64,000 nt of DNA, taken from contig JARWKL010000010.1 of NCBI GenBank assembly GCA_029961685.1, forward strand, positions 8,019,931-8,083,930, written 5' to 3'. The position numbers and the translations under genes are program-made. Positions 19,464-30,074 of the stretch are shown here, piece after piece. The notes below the pieces were generated by a model. It was not told the DNA's origin and ran no database searches. It worked only from the letters and a program-made list of their open reading frames with translations. This DNA is from Aristolochia californica. Its lineage: Eukaryota; Streptophyta; Magnoliopsida; Piperales; Aristolochiaceae. Position 1 is the stretch's first letter; every line of letters starts with the position of its first letter.

Positions 19464-19560
19464 TCTCACCCCTAGCTTTTGAGGGAGTGTTGAAATATGG
19501 GTCCAAGCGAACATATCCAAGTGTTGTGGAAGATGGGCCCAAGCCCATTAGACCAAGGTA
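19464..19560 (+). repeat. Older copia: pol end, purine tract, LTR start
   Basis: TCACCCCTAGCTTTTGAGGGAG is the end of a copia pol with its purine tract, and TGTTGAAATATGGG at 19488 starts an LTR. The LTR text (AGATGGGCCCAAGCCCATTAGACC) resembles the LTR at 62342. It is cut after about 75 bp and followed by integrase codons. This is the right-hand continuation of 10591-10627. Confidence 0.65.
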
Positions 19561-19565
19561 TTACC

Positions 19566-20340
19566 TCTTTTTAAGTCTTTTTGTGCCATGGCGTCTACTC
19601 AATTTAATACTACCTTAAAGATCGTTCGTTCAGATAATGCCAAGGAATAGTTGTTAGAGAACTTCTAATCCTTTTGCAGAGATAAAAGTAACCAAACTTT
19701 TTGTGTCTACACACCACAACAAAATGGTGTGATTGAAAGAAAGAATTGACACCTTCTTGAAGTTGTTCGTGCTCTACTACATCATATGCATGTGCCTCAT
19801 TACTAGTAGCCACATGTCATCCTTCTGACATGTTATCTTATTAACAAGTTACCATCTTCAGTCTTTGGTAATAAGACACCATAATCTCATATTTTTCCTG
19901 TGATGAGCCATTTTCTCTTCCTTTGAAAGTTTTTTGTTGTACATGTTTTGTTCATGCTATATCCCCCCATACTACTAAATTGGATCCTAGAGTGATTAAT
20001 GTATCTTTGTTGGCTACTCTCGTACTCATAAAGGATATGTGTGTTGCAATCTTTCTCTCAAGAATATACTTATTTCTAGTGATGTAATATTCTTTGAAGA
20101 ATATGCCTTTTATTCCTCCACCAGTGTTCCACTTGGTTTTTTTGCAACCAATGAGTTTCCTAAGCGTATTGTGGCGATTGATGACTTGCTCTACCCCCTG
20201 AAGCATGGTTGACACTACACCTATGGAGTCTCCAAACACCTCTGAGGTAAGTTCTCCTTCTCTACCTCCTATTTTTTCTCCTCCATTTGATACCCGATTG
20301 TTGTCTCTTCAGAAAGAGCCTAGGGCATGCACATGACCAT
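19566..20340 (+). pseudogene. Decayed copia integrase fragment
   Basis: Plus frames spell TTLKIVRSDNAKE, TFCVYTPQQNGVIERKN, HLLEVVRALLHHMHVP, YLINKLPSSVFGNKTP, then GYSRTHKGYVCCNLSLK and SSDVIFFEEYAF. This is the rve catalytic core with its second Asp and its Glu, plus the C-terminal part. Amber and opal codons and several shifts are present. No gag or RT accompanies it. It could belong to the older copia at 10591/19464 or to a separate one. Confidence 0.82.
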
Positions 20341-21914
20341 CTATCTCTCACCCCATTGCTAATTTTTTATCCACCCATCAGTTATCCCTATCTTGATGTC
20401 AATTTATTGGTTCCATTTCTTTTGTTATTAGTCCTCAGAAAGTAGTCAAAACGAACTAGAACTAGTGAATAATTTCCAAACTATTCTTCAAGCCCTAAGT
20501 TAGAGTTCTAACAATTTAATTGAGCCGCCACTCCTTCAACAAACTAGAACTTGAGGAGAGCTTCAAGAGGACTTTTAGTGTTCCTAAGGAGAGATTTTTG
20601 GTATAAAAATTAAATATAAAGAAAACTCACGCACATGACAACAAGGTGATTTATGGCATTCAATATGAAGAAAAAAAAAGGAATTTTGAGGGGGATAATT
20701 AAGGCTTGAGTAAAAAAAAAACTTTTGAGTATCAAAAACTTGAATCAAATCTCTCATAATGTGAAATATAAAGTGAACCTTATCTAATTAAGGAGTGGAC
20801 TTGCCGAATAGACTTTAACCTTTTGATCCACTTCAAAGCTAGCCAAACCCTTTGATTGAGTTTTCTATCCACTAAACTCTAATACTATGTTGCATTCTAG
20901 GGTTTAATTCTTAGATGACTTGGTTTGAGAAGAAGAAGCAGAAAGAAGAAAGAAAGAAGAAAGAAAAGAAGATGAGCAAGAGAAGGCAAGAGCACAAGTT
21001 GAGAGAGCATGAATTTTAGCTCCTCTCCCTTTCTTTCTAATTTATATAAATGGGACATAGATGTCCATATACATAAGAATAAAAAAGAACACTTAAACCA
21101 CTAATTACAACTTATGTCACTCACTCTTATAATTATATTGAATACCACTCAAATTACTTCGACAAACACATAGTGGCCTTGACCTATTGAGAACAGATGT
21201 GTTGGCGTAGATGGCACTCAAATAAGGTGGAGGGAAGATAAATCGAGTGACTATAAAATAAAATATGTGGAGATGGAAAGTTAACTCAAAATAAATAAAT
21301 AAGTAGGAACACAAGATTTTTGTTTATGTAGTTTGGCCAACCTCGACTTAGTCCAGGCTCAGGCAAACTACATAAGCTCCGCTAGCAAACCATGGGAGGT
21401 TAACAAGGCTCATTCCTCCAAGTACAACAAGAGGAAACCTTTCTTCACAGACCCATAACCAACCTGCCGCCCATCTCAATCGCCTGAGGTTCACACCGGA
21501 TCTCAATACAAACAGACCAACATAAATATTATGTTTTTTGTTTAAAATGTATGCATTTTATAACTCTTAATAGTATCTTATGGCAAATATATATGTTAAA
21601 TTCAAGAGTATATCTAGCTTAATTTGTAACGAATGATCAAGAATCTAGAATTATCACGCTGAATTGCATGAATGTACATGATTCTTCTGAATAGCTGTGC
21701 CTGTGGTGGAGAAATTTTAGCAAGAACAACACTGGAGTCTGGGCTATAACCCCCTCTGCAAACGAAGTTCACTGAAACTTTGAGGTATTCAAGTCCGCTT
21801 CAAGATACACAACCACATCGTATACATATAGAAGCAAACATTCATCAAGATTTTCATTTTCCAAAACTGACACACATTGTTCCTTCAAAGCCTCCCATTC
21901 TCTTCAAAACTTGA
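20341..21914. other. Non-coding stretch, with GA-rich tract
   Basis: No gene is recognised. A GA-rich tract (GAAGAAGAAGCAGAAAGAAG and onward) spans about 20929-20976. The first 200 bp may be copia hinge remnants. The segment just before 21915 should contain the 3' untranslated region of ARPC3, which reads leftward. Confidence 0.5.
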
Positions 21915-23222
21915 CTAAGGAACAATGATGTTCATAAATTTCCTCTTAGCAAACGCTAACCACCATTTGTTTGGGGTACCGTTAGGCCTATAGGCACAGC
22001 TCAACAATCGCCCACTTGTTTCCTCCCTTATTTGCTTCAGATAGGTTCTGAATAACTCTGTTGTCACACAAAGAAGATGTCAATACAGAAAACACGCTAT
22101 TGAATGGGTTGAAAATGCTCAACCAGTGATTTTAAAACTGAACTGGGCATCAAACTGAACGTAAGCTGATTAGATCAGGTTCAACCAGTGGCCAAACCAA
22201 AACATGATGCAACTATTATATATGTTATTTCATCATATTTACACCCAAGACAGTGATCTAGTATGCTGGTTAGGTATGTAATTGTGTGAATGTCAGGTTT
22301 GCAGTTCTAACCCTCCCCCTTACACCTAAAAAACTTTCACTTGTCTTCAACCATACAACCTAGTTTCAAACAGGACCAATCCAAACGCTGGTTCCCTGGT
22401 TCTCAACAAAAACAAGTTATGAGTACTGAATACTACAAAGGGCTTGGGCTCCAGTCTCGTTGAACCAGTCAGTCTGCTCCAGTTCTGACAACATTGCACT
22501 CAACAGATGAAACAGAGCAATCAAAATTAGCATTACACTAGTACCCACTGTATGAGAACTACCTTCAACTTAAAGCAATACTCCAGCTCAGCTGGTACCA
22601 GTTTGCTGGAGAAACATGGCATACCTGTATCTAACACAACAACCGTTCAGGAAATCTCATCAAGAGAAAAATGAGTGAATAGATACCTGCTTCTTGAGGA
22701 GTCTGAGGAACAGCAAAAAGACCAGCAAAAGGAAAACCAGCCTCTCCTGGCACAGGAACCTTTTCAAGCCCTAAGTTTATTATAGCTTTGGTCCCTTCAG
22801 CTAATGTTCTGCAACCCTCTAGTCTTTTCAAAGCCACATTGATGTAGAGTGTCAAATAAATAAGGAGCTTGTCAGCAGAACTTTTGATGTCAAAGTTTCT
22901 AAAGAAAACATTCGCTCGGAAGAAACTGATTGCTTCATCGACAACATCAGTACCTGTGACAATGTTGACATTTTTATAATTCAAAGAAATTTATGTTTCA
23001 TCAAAAATAAAAAGACAGTTTTGAAACGCAAATGTGTAACATTATAAAGTAGGGGAAAAACTCTTATTTTAAGGAAACAAATATCCTTTGAGAGTAAGAA
23101 ATAAGAAAACAACCTTGATCTGTCACTGGAGCAGGACCCTTGATGTGACTTTTTAGAGGAAGAAGTGGGCATCCACAAGCTTTAGTAATCCCTTCCTCAT
23201 CAATAAAGCTTGAATGATAAAC
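21915..23222 (-). CDS. ARPC3: Arp2/3 complex subunit 3 (ARPC3), exons 2-4
   Basis: There are three minus-strand exons with GT-AG boundaries: 23114-23222 (109 bp, VYHSSFIDEEGITKACGC onward), 22687-22953 (267 bp, including SFFRANVFFRNFDIKS and ALKRLEGCRTLAEGTKAI) and 21915-22057 (143 bp, PNKWWLAFAKRKFMNI, stop at 21915-21917). Phases join exactly, and adding one ATG gives 173 residues, the normal ARPC3 length. The conserved N-terminus starts at the second residue right after an acceptor, so the ATG must end an upstream exon (above 23223) that I could not place. ARPC3 is a structural subunit of the seven-protein Arp2/3 complex that nucleates branched actin. No internal stop or frameshift is seen, so the gene may be functional. 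Confidence 0.92.
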
Positions 23223-23251
23223 CTGCAGACCACAAGAATTGATCTTTGTTC

Positions 23252-23490
23252 AGATGCCATCTTTTTTTACTTTAGAATACATAAGGCAATTAGGACTTTA
23301 GCAGTAAAATGTTCTTTATTATTGCAATTACGGGCTTTGGACTATTTTAATAACTCAAAGAGTAAATTAATAATTAGAAGAGAAAGATTTGACTTGGATG
23401 TGGCAACGTCCTAGTCTAAGTAAGAGGTAGTAATCAATGTTAGAGTTAGAATGAAATTAGGAGTTAAGAGTTAAAGTAGGACTTAAAGTG
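23252..23490. repeat. LTR-like repeat, copy A left part
   Basis: Sequence from about 23325 (GAGTAAATTAATAATTAGAAG, GACTTGGATGTGG) matches 26800-26943. It is interrupted at 23491 by a LINE and resumes at about 24850-25036. A small word, CCATCTTTTTTTACTTT then GAA and CATAA, at about 23258-23284 recurs at about 27250-27277. The repeat ends in TTAACA, which suggests a solo LTR on the minus strand, but I found no matching target-site duplication. Confidence 0.55.
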
Positions 23491-24850
23491 TTTTTTTTTT
23501 TTTTATGAATAGTGCGTATATTGATAAGAAAAAGAGAAAAAATACAAACCTAGGTCCGGGGGCCTGACTCCACAACAAAGTGTTGGAGAGAAATGCCCAT
23601 CTTGGCCTGGGAGTCTGCCAAATGATTAGCAGAGCACGGAATGTGATTTCATTTATAGCTTAACGGGGAAAATAAATTACATATTTCATTGAACATATCC
23701 CAATAACACCATGGGGGTTTGACGGGGGTTGCACACTAATTGATGACCACTTTTGAATCGCCTTCAATACAAAGGGGACCAGAGAGGTGGCTAGAGAAGA
23801 TTTTGAGCCCGTGCAATAATCCCGAGAGTTTTGCTGTGGTAGAGTCTGAATTGCCAAGGGACCCGGGCAGCCGAGAGCACTTCCATCAAAATTGAGCTTT
23901 GAGTGCCCAGGAGGAGGGAGGGCTCATGTAGCCATGGTTGGGGGGCGAGAGGGCAGAGATAGCCCAACGATTGTCTTTCCCCTGAAGTTTGTATCACTAA
24001 AGTTTCTGAATTCTTTTTTATTTAGAAGCCAGACAGTAACTTGATTAGTGATTTGCTCAGTTAGAACCTCAATAGGAGAGGTTTTGAATTTGAATTTGAA
24101 TTTCCTCCTATTACATTCTTTCCAGAGAGCCCAAATTATATGACCAATACAGCATGATATAATCGTTTTACCTATCTTTGGGAGTTTGGAGCTGATGAGT
24201 GAGAGGACAGTGTCTGCTAAGTTTCCTGAGGCACAGTATTGGAAGCCAATTTTGTTTAGAAGGGATGTCCAATAGACCAAGTGGGCAAACTAACATGATA
24301 GGAGAATATGGGTTGTTGTTTCTGGAGCATTTTTATAGAAAGGGCAGAGAGGATCCAAGATAAGAGTGCCCTGACGGATTAAGGAATCAGAAGTTAAGAT
24401 TTTGTTCCTGCATGCAGACCAAATGAAGAATTTGGCACGTGGAAGACCAAGGAGGTCCTAGGCATAGGCTACAAGGTGCTTTGGGTGAGCTGTGGAGAAG
24501 TTGTTTGGGAATTTGTAGGCAGAGGATGTGGAGAAGGATCCTTTTAGGCAGGGAGTCTAGATTAAAGTATCACTTGAGTTATTTGGCTTTCTGACTGGGA
24601 GGTTGTGAAGGAGCTCGGAGGCAAGGAGAGCTTCAGGATCAGTGAGGCGCTTTCTAAGGTTTAAATTCCAGCCCCCATTTTCTGACCAGATGTCAGAGAT
24701 AAAGACCTTCGAGTTACCCGAGAGGCCAGAGATTTCTGGGAAGCTATTTTTGAGTGGGGATTGGCCAGCCCACCAATCATTCCAGAATTTTGTTGAGACT
24801 CCATTTCCAATGTAACATTTTGCTGCCATTTTGAATTTGGGGAGGAGCCT
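23491..24850 (-). mobile_element. 5'-truncated LINE (zinc-binding region and RNase H)
   Basis: The minus strand encodes post-RT LINE sequence: MAAKCYIGNGVSTKFWNDWW with GGWNLNLRKRLTDPEA, then zf-RVT-like sequence, HIIWALWKECNRRKFK, and a degraded RNase H (KLNFDGS, SILMEVLSAARVPWQF). The 3' end is marked by a plus-strand run of about 17 T at 23492-23508. It lacks ORF1, endonuclease and RT and contains stops. It splits repeat copy A. Confidence 0.82.
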
Positions 24851-25040
24851 AAGAGGTGGACTACCCTAAAAGGAATACCTATGAATGTAAGATTTCTAGT
24901 TTATAAATTGAAGAAATCACATTTAAGGGTGGTGCTTAGACCCCTCATTCTATTTTGTTTCTCTTTGTCCTTTTCTTTTGTATATTTCTCTCTCTCACAT
25001 TTTTTTAAGGTAGGTTTGACCTCAACCTCCTTTGAGGTAG
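24851..25040. repeat. LTR-like repeat, copy A right part
   Basis: It is collinear with 27066-27236: TAAGATTTCTAGTTTATAAA, TTCTATTTTGTTTCTCT, ACCTCAACCTCCTTTGAGGT and the end TTCTTAACA. Confidence 0.55.
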
Positions 25041-25953
25041 GTTCTTAACAAGTTGGTTAAAAGCAGATTTTCCTCAGATTTATTAACATCAATACATAAT
25101 TTTGATATTACAAATTATACCACAACGGAAAACCTTGTGATCCTACTTTCAAATGCAACAAAAAACTTATCAATCCAGTTTTGCTACAACAAGAAATCGG
25201 CACCAAAATCAGTGATGTCGAAAGGAGGGAGGTTGTAGGCAAAAGAAATAAGCTTCAATCAACTGAAGTTTTCACCATCCAAAACTGACTTTTATATTAA
25301 ATATCTTGAAAGAAAACCCAGTTAGTTTACTGTCTAACACAAGAAACAAATCTGTCTACAAGGATAAATCAATGTCAGAAGAAGCAAAGGTTTTGTTAGA
25401 AAAATGTTGCGAACAGCAAAAGAAGTATCCAAAATGTGTCTCGAGAACTCAGACAACAATTTCTATAGCCCCTTTTTTCTCTCATCACTTTATTCACCGA
25501 ATAAACGACAAAACCGAGATGACACCAGAAACATGTCACAGAGAACGAATGGAGACCCTATTTACAAGATTAAACAGAGTCATTACATGAATAGACGGTT
25601 TGACTAATCATGCTGGCCTCATCAAATCCAAACTCGCCAACCTTTAGACAACTATTGAGAGTTCTTTTAGACAGTTGTTCGAAATGGCAAAAGTAGGCAC
25701 CTCCAGACCTTGACGCAACTTATACAGCAGGTAGAGAGTGACCTTCTGAAAGATGCTAAAGCAGAACCATCCAGCGGAAGCCACCTCCATAATTCAAGCT
25801 AGAGAAAGCCAACATCAACATGCCTGAGACCAAACCCATACTCTCACCCCAACTGAAAGAGTCATCCAGCAACCCTAATGAAAGGCTCCAACTCCAGCTT
25901 GCTCATCTTGATTTTCTAAAAGTATAAAACTGAGAAAGATTAAACCAATTGAG
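25041..25953. other. No recognised feature
   Basis: This is AT-rich sequence between repeat copy A and the TRIM. The open frames here are short and unlike known proteins. It could be part of a long first intron of ARPC3 or upstream intergenic DNA. Confidence 0.4.
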
Positions 25954-26035
25954 TGTTGTGGTCCTGGGTTAAGTACTTGGCTTTCCGCTACCTATCAAAC
26001 CGGTCTTTTGGGTAGTATTGGCTAGGTACTTAACA
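25954..26035 (+). repeat. TRIM 5' LTR (82 bp)
   Basis: It runs from TGTTGTGGTCCTGGG to GTACTTAACA, with an inner TTAAGTACTT palindrome-like word that recurs at the end. It differs from the 3' LTR at a handful of sites. Confidence 0.9.
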
Positions 26036-26305
26036 TTTGGTATCAAAGCCGGCGCTTACGTTGCGAGTTTGAATCCCGGCGTGAGCAAACTTAGCGGAGG
26101 GGGCGACATAGAGACTGGATTAAAATTACTGGTAGGGTCACAAAAGGTGGGTCGGGCCAGTGTCGGTAGAGTGGGTCATGGCTAGGTGGGCCGCCGGACC
26201 TCGGGCTAGGGTATGGGCTTGGGCTCGAGTCGGCTCGCAGCAAGGGAGCTTGGGCTTGGGCTCGTAAGAGCTTGAGGACAAGCTCTCTCCCCAAGGGGCG
26301 TGTGA

Positions 26306-26387
26306 TGTTGTGGTCCTAGGTTAAGTACTTGGTTTTTCGCTACCTATCAGGTCGGTCTTTTGGGTAGGATTGATTAGGTGCTTAACA
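26306..26387 (+). repeat. TRIM 3' LTR (82 bp)
   Basis: It runs from TGTTGTGGTCCTAGG to GTGCTTAACA and has the same length as the 5' LTR. Confidence 0.9.
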
Positions 26388-26392
26388 TTGAA

Positions 26393-26789
26393 TCTACAAT
26401 GCCGAACAATTTTTTGAGTGGCACATGAACATTTTTTATCATAAGCCAAAAGTGAGATACTTTGTACTAGGCTAGAAGGCAATGCTCCACCAGCCAGGGA
26501 ACAACCAAAAGTTGTTGCTGACCTCTTTTCATCTAGAAGAGCATCACTATGGTACTTGTGCACAAGCTCACATATTACTGAATGGGGTGATATAATGATT
26601 TCTCAATCTCTTCTAGTTGACCACATCACTATTGTTGGAGATGCTAAGGATTACTTGTGGCCTCTGACTAAATTATAATGCAATCCACAACAGACATCTA
26701 CAAAAGTGTAGGATTATGTGACAATGGATGACACAAGCAACAATGGTCATAGCTTTAAGTGACATAATATAATTACAATTAAGGAATCG
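26393..26789. other. No recognised feature
   Basis: This is about 400 bp of non-coding sequence between the TRIM and repeat copy B. No gene, repeat or RNA is recognised. Confidence 0.4.
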
Positions 26790-27285
26790 GGTATTTTAAT
26801 TTAATTAAAGAGTAAATTATCAGTTTGGAGAGAAAGTAAGGGTTGACTTGGATGTGGAGATATCCTAGTCTATGTAAGAATCATGGAAGTAATTAAAGTA
26901 AGAATGAGAATGAAACTCAAAGTTAAGAGTTGAAGTACAACTCTTTTTTTTTCAATATTGAGAAAAAGGAATCCATTAAGAAAACTCCAAAGGGAGAGAG
27001 GTACAACTAGACAGAGTACAAAAAGAAACAAAAAAAAAAGAGTAAAAGTAGAACGTACTGTTAGAGTTGGATTTCTCTAAAACAGATATTTATGAAGGAA
27101 GATTTCTAGTCAAAGGCGGACAATACTTATGACCCCTGAACCTGTTCTGTCTCTCTTTTTTAGTGTGTTAGTCTCTCTCTCTTATGTTTCTTTTAAAGTT
27201 AGGGCTGATCTCAAGCTCCTATGAGATAGATTCCTAACAAATGCGGATCCATCTTTTTTTACTTTTGAACACATAAAACAACCTC
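26790..27285. repeat. LTR-like repeat, copy B, with small LINE insert
   Basis: It matches copy A (23325-23490 plus 24851-25040) and ends TTCCTAACA at about 27238. It is interrupted by a LINE 3' end of about 100 bp (26944-27045, T-run then plus-strand GAGAAAAAGGAATCCATTAAG), flanked by AAGTACAAC (26933-26941) and AAGTAGAAC (27046-27054), a probable 9-bp target-site duplication. The word shared with 23258-23284 follows at about 27250. Confidence 0.55.
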
Positions 27286-27639
27286 AGTACCAAACAACTG
27301 TTAGGGTCTGTTGAGCAAAGAAAGCAATCACAGCAGATTTCTTTTGTGGTATTGTTTTTGTTTTTTGTTTTTTTATCAAAACAAGAAATGCCCTAACTAG
27401 ATAAAAGAAAGTCACAACATGAAATGAAGTATCAATAAATGAATAAATGGAATACTAAACCTTGGAAAATCAACCATACACTTAAATTGTAGAGGGGAAA
27501 TTTCTCTCAAACATAAGAATTCATAACTTGGACAGACCACCAGCAAGTTTTTTCTTTCCCCAAAAGAAGATACTAATGAATGGCCACACTTTGGTAGAAA
27601 ATAGAAATATCAAGAAACCTGAAAATAATTTTTTATATA
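27286..27639. other. No recognised feature
   Basis: This is AT-rich non-coding DNA with short homopolymer runs. Nothing is recognised. Confidence 0.4.
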
Positions 27640-28640
27640 TAAGGTGATATTTTATTCTAAGGCCAAAGACAAAAATAAGACATTAAGAGGGAGGTCTTGT
27701 TACACGAGAGATTGAAGGGACACTCCTTGCTTATCTAGCAAGTCAGCAACATGATCAGCTAATCTTGGAATTTTACACCAAGGACATAAAAAAGACTAAA
27801 CAAGGTCCATAATTCATGGTAGGCTTGCCAGTCTCTATGAGGGTTTAATGCCTTTGGAACACCAGCTAATTACAATGCTAGAGTCACCCTCAATCCAAAG
27901 AGATCCTCCCATTCTACTCTCGAATATAGATAACCCCTGTCTAAGACTGAGAAGCTCCAGCGTGGTGGAGCCCAAAGTACCTATGGTGCCAGCACATTAA
28001 GCAAGGGTGGCACCTTCATGGTTCCGAAAGACCCCTCCAGTTCCAGCCGACCCAGGGATCTTATAGCTCTGCCATCTAAATTAAGTTTGATGATATCCAA
28101 AGGAGTGGACCATTCTGCCAAGTGATTAACCATCTCGTTCTCCTTACCACAGAGGGTGCAGGTGCTGCTTGGTAAGGTGGTTCCCCCTACAGTTCAGGTT
28201 GTCAAAAGGGAGAATCTGCTCCGGAACAGCATGCCACATGAAAAAAATTATCTGTGGCATGGTAGAGAGTTTTCATGGCATGGCCACCAAGTAAGTGCTA
28301 CTGCAATCCCACCTCTTCTAGGCTGCCTAAGTGGAGGAGACTGTAAAATCCCCACTCACTAAAGGAGTCAAGATCATTATATCATCCTTCTCCCTACTGA
28401 TTCGAGCCTCCTCAAGAAGCCCAGGAAGGTTTTCAAGCTATTCAGATTTCTCATTGCTCAGTCCCCTCCTAGTCCTAAGATTCCAGCCCTATTCGGCTTC
28501 ACCAAAGACTCGAGCCTTGTCAATCAGCATTTCCGGATTAGTTGATAAACTAAATGCCTAAAGGTGGGTGAGTTGGAGATGACCATTGCTGAAGATAATG
28601 TGTTTATACCAATACCACTTGTCCTGATCTAGAAGTAGAA
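27640..28640 (-). mobile_element. Decayed LINE 3' fragment (minus)
   Basis: The minus strand gives GWNL-type sequence (NLRTRRGLSNEKSE...), the remnant WHAVPEQILPF of the zinc-binding region, and RNase H pieces LLSLRQGLSIFESRMGGS, LWIEGDSSIVISWCSKG, CPWCKIPRLADHVADLLDKQ and GVSLQSLV. Stops are frequent. It ends near a plus-strand TTTTTATATATAAGGTG at about 27630. It is a copy of the same L1-type family as the 23491 and 30075 copies. Confidence 0.75.
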
Positions 28641-28699
28641 AATTTGAATTTTGTGGTATCAAATAAAATTTGCAAGATAAGAGCGAGTGTCAATCTGCA

Positions 28700-29208
28700 G
28701 GTGGACAGACTATGTCTCCCTAAAACACAAAAAAACCTTCAGATCAATGTCAACCAGACTATACCGGTAGAAGTGAACCTCAGATCAGAAGGAATTGAAC
28801 AAGATGGACCTGTGAGACCACTCTCATCTCCTACACTGGTCCGATGGAGATTTCTGATTCGACATCAGTTGAGTTTTTCGCCCTCTTCCAAGGGCTCACT
28901 ATCTTTCGTGATCACCTCACCGGCCCCCTCATCATTGAAGGTGACTCACAGGTGATTATCAACTAGTGCTCTTTCTTCGTGACCCTGATATGGCACCATT
29001 GGCTGGTCTTTCACCACATATCTGATATTGTTTCCCCTCTCCACTGTTTGTGGATTCATGCACCTCATTCAGCTAATTCCTTAGTTGATTCTCTTGCCAA
29101 GCAAGGAACCTCCTTCCAATCTCCTGTTGTAAAGGGAGGGCTCCTCTAGCTGGCATTGTATTTCTTTGTGCTCTAAATAAAATTTCATTTCTCTGTAAAA
29201 AAATGGAT
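28700..29208 (+). mobile_element. Decayed LINE RNase H fragment (plus)
   Basis: Plus frames read STSVEFFALFQGLTIFRDHL, GPLIIEGDSQVIIN, WIHAPHSANSLVDSLAKQG and TSFQSPVVKGGLL, then a 3' untranslated region and a short A-run at 29199-29205. It lies tail-out next to the minus-strand fragment, giving two head-to-head truncated LINEs. Confidence 0.75.
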
Positions 29209-29633
29209 GGACTTGTGACTATCAGGGACGAAAGAAAACATTAAGAACATGATTCACGAGATGCAAATATATAGGCCTTTAAATTAGACGGGAAGTGGGT
29301 GAGAACGGATGATATAAATCAGGGAGAATTTACTACTACTTGTGATTGTAGGAATTTTATGAGTTCCGTCAAATTTAAGAGTCAGTCCATAGTGAAACTA
29401 AATTAAATTAAATGATTTCTAGTATCTTAAGTTAGTGAAATAAATGGATTTCTACATTTGAATTAGCAAAAAAATAATTAGATTCTACTTAACTTTTAAT
29501 ACAAATATTTTTTTATTCTTGAATATAATATGTATATATATAGGGGGTTTATATAGATAGATAGATAAAGGGCTGATCCAATACGAAAAGTCATTTGGTG
29601 CGAAACATGCAAAACGGCTATCTCAGCCGTCCG

Positions 29634-29664
<31 letters not shown>

Positions 29665-30074
29665 TACTTGTTTGAATATTTCTTGAAAAGTTCTTTGTAA
29701 CTTATCATTGTTAAGAAATAGTAAATTTTAAGTTTATTAAGTTTTCTTTATTTTCTAAAAAAGTATTTTCCTGTAGAAACTAGATTCCTAGGGTTTAAGG
29801 GGAGCAAATATTTATTATAATTTTTGCCATTGATTAAGTTATAAATAAGAGAGAGAGTCTCTAAACCCAAAACTCTCCCATACTTCTATTGAGTTTCTCT
29901 TGGCTCTCAAAAGTTGTCTTGTTCTTCTTACTCCAAGCACAATTTTTTTGCAACCTTGGCTGTTGTTGTGTTGCTATCAGTATGATTCACATACCCCACA
30001 TTTGAGAGACCCTCACTCGTTTTTGTTCTTCGCCTCCTCTAGATCCTGACCTACAAACTCAAGCATTTTTTTTG
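29209..30074. other. AT-rich non-coding stretch
   Basis: No gene is recognised. It contains a CA dinucleotide repeat (29638-29664) and a GAGAGAGAG tract near 29850. Confidence 0.4.
29638..29664. repeat. CA microsatellite, about 13 repeats
   Basis: This is an uninterrupted ACACAC run in AT-rich DNA, likely polymorphic between individuals. Confidence 0.95.

Larger units (their letters stand above)
25954..26387 (+). mobile_element. Complete TRIM element (434 bp)
   Basis: Two 82-bp LTRs (25954-26035 and 26306-26387) begin TGTTGTGGTCCT and end CTTAACA. The primer site TGGTATCAAAGC is at 26038-26049 and a purine tract (CCCCAAGGGGCG) precedes the second LTR. Flanks TTGAG (25949-25953) and TTGAA (26388-26392) are a target-site duplication with one change. 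The 270-bp internal region is GC-rich and codes for nothing complete, but just before the purine tract it reads ELEDKLSPQGACDV, the gypsy pol tail. This is a terminal-repeat retrotransposon in miniature, mobilised in trans. Confidence 0.92.

Noticed and set aside
23492..23508. T-run near ARPC3 considered as a transcription terminator
   Set aside because: It is the 3' poly(A) tail of a minus-strand LINE.
29638..29664. Regular short repeats considered as a CRISPR-like array
   Set aside because: It is a dinucleotide microsatellite in a eukaryotic genome; no spacers. The other regular repeats here are minisatellites or LTR units.
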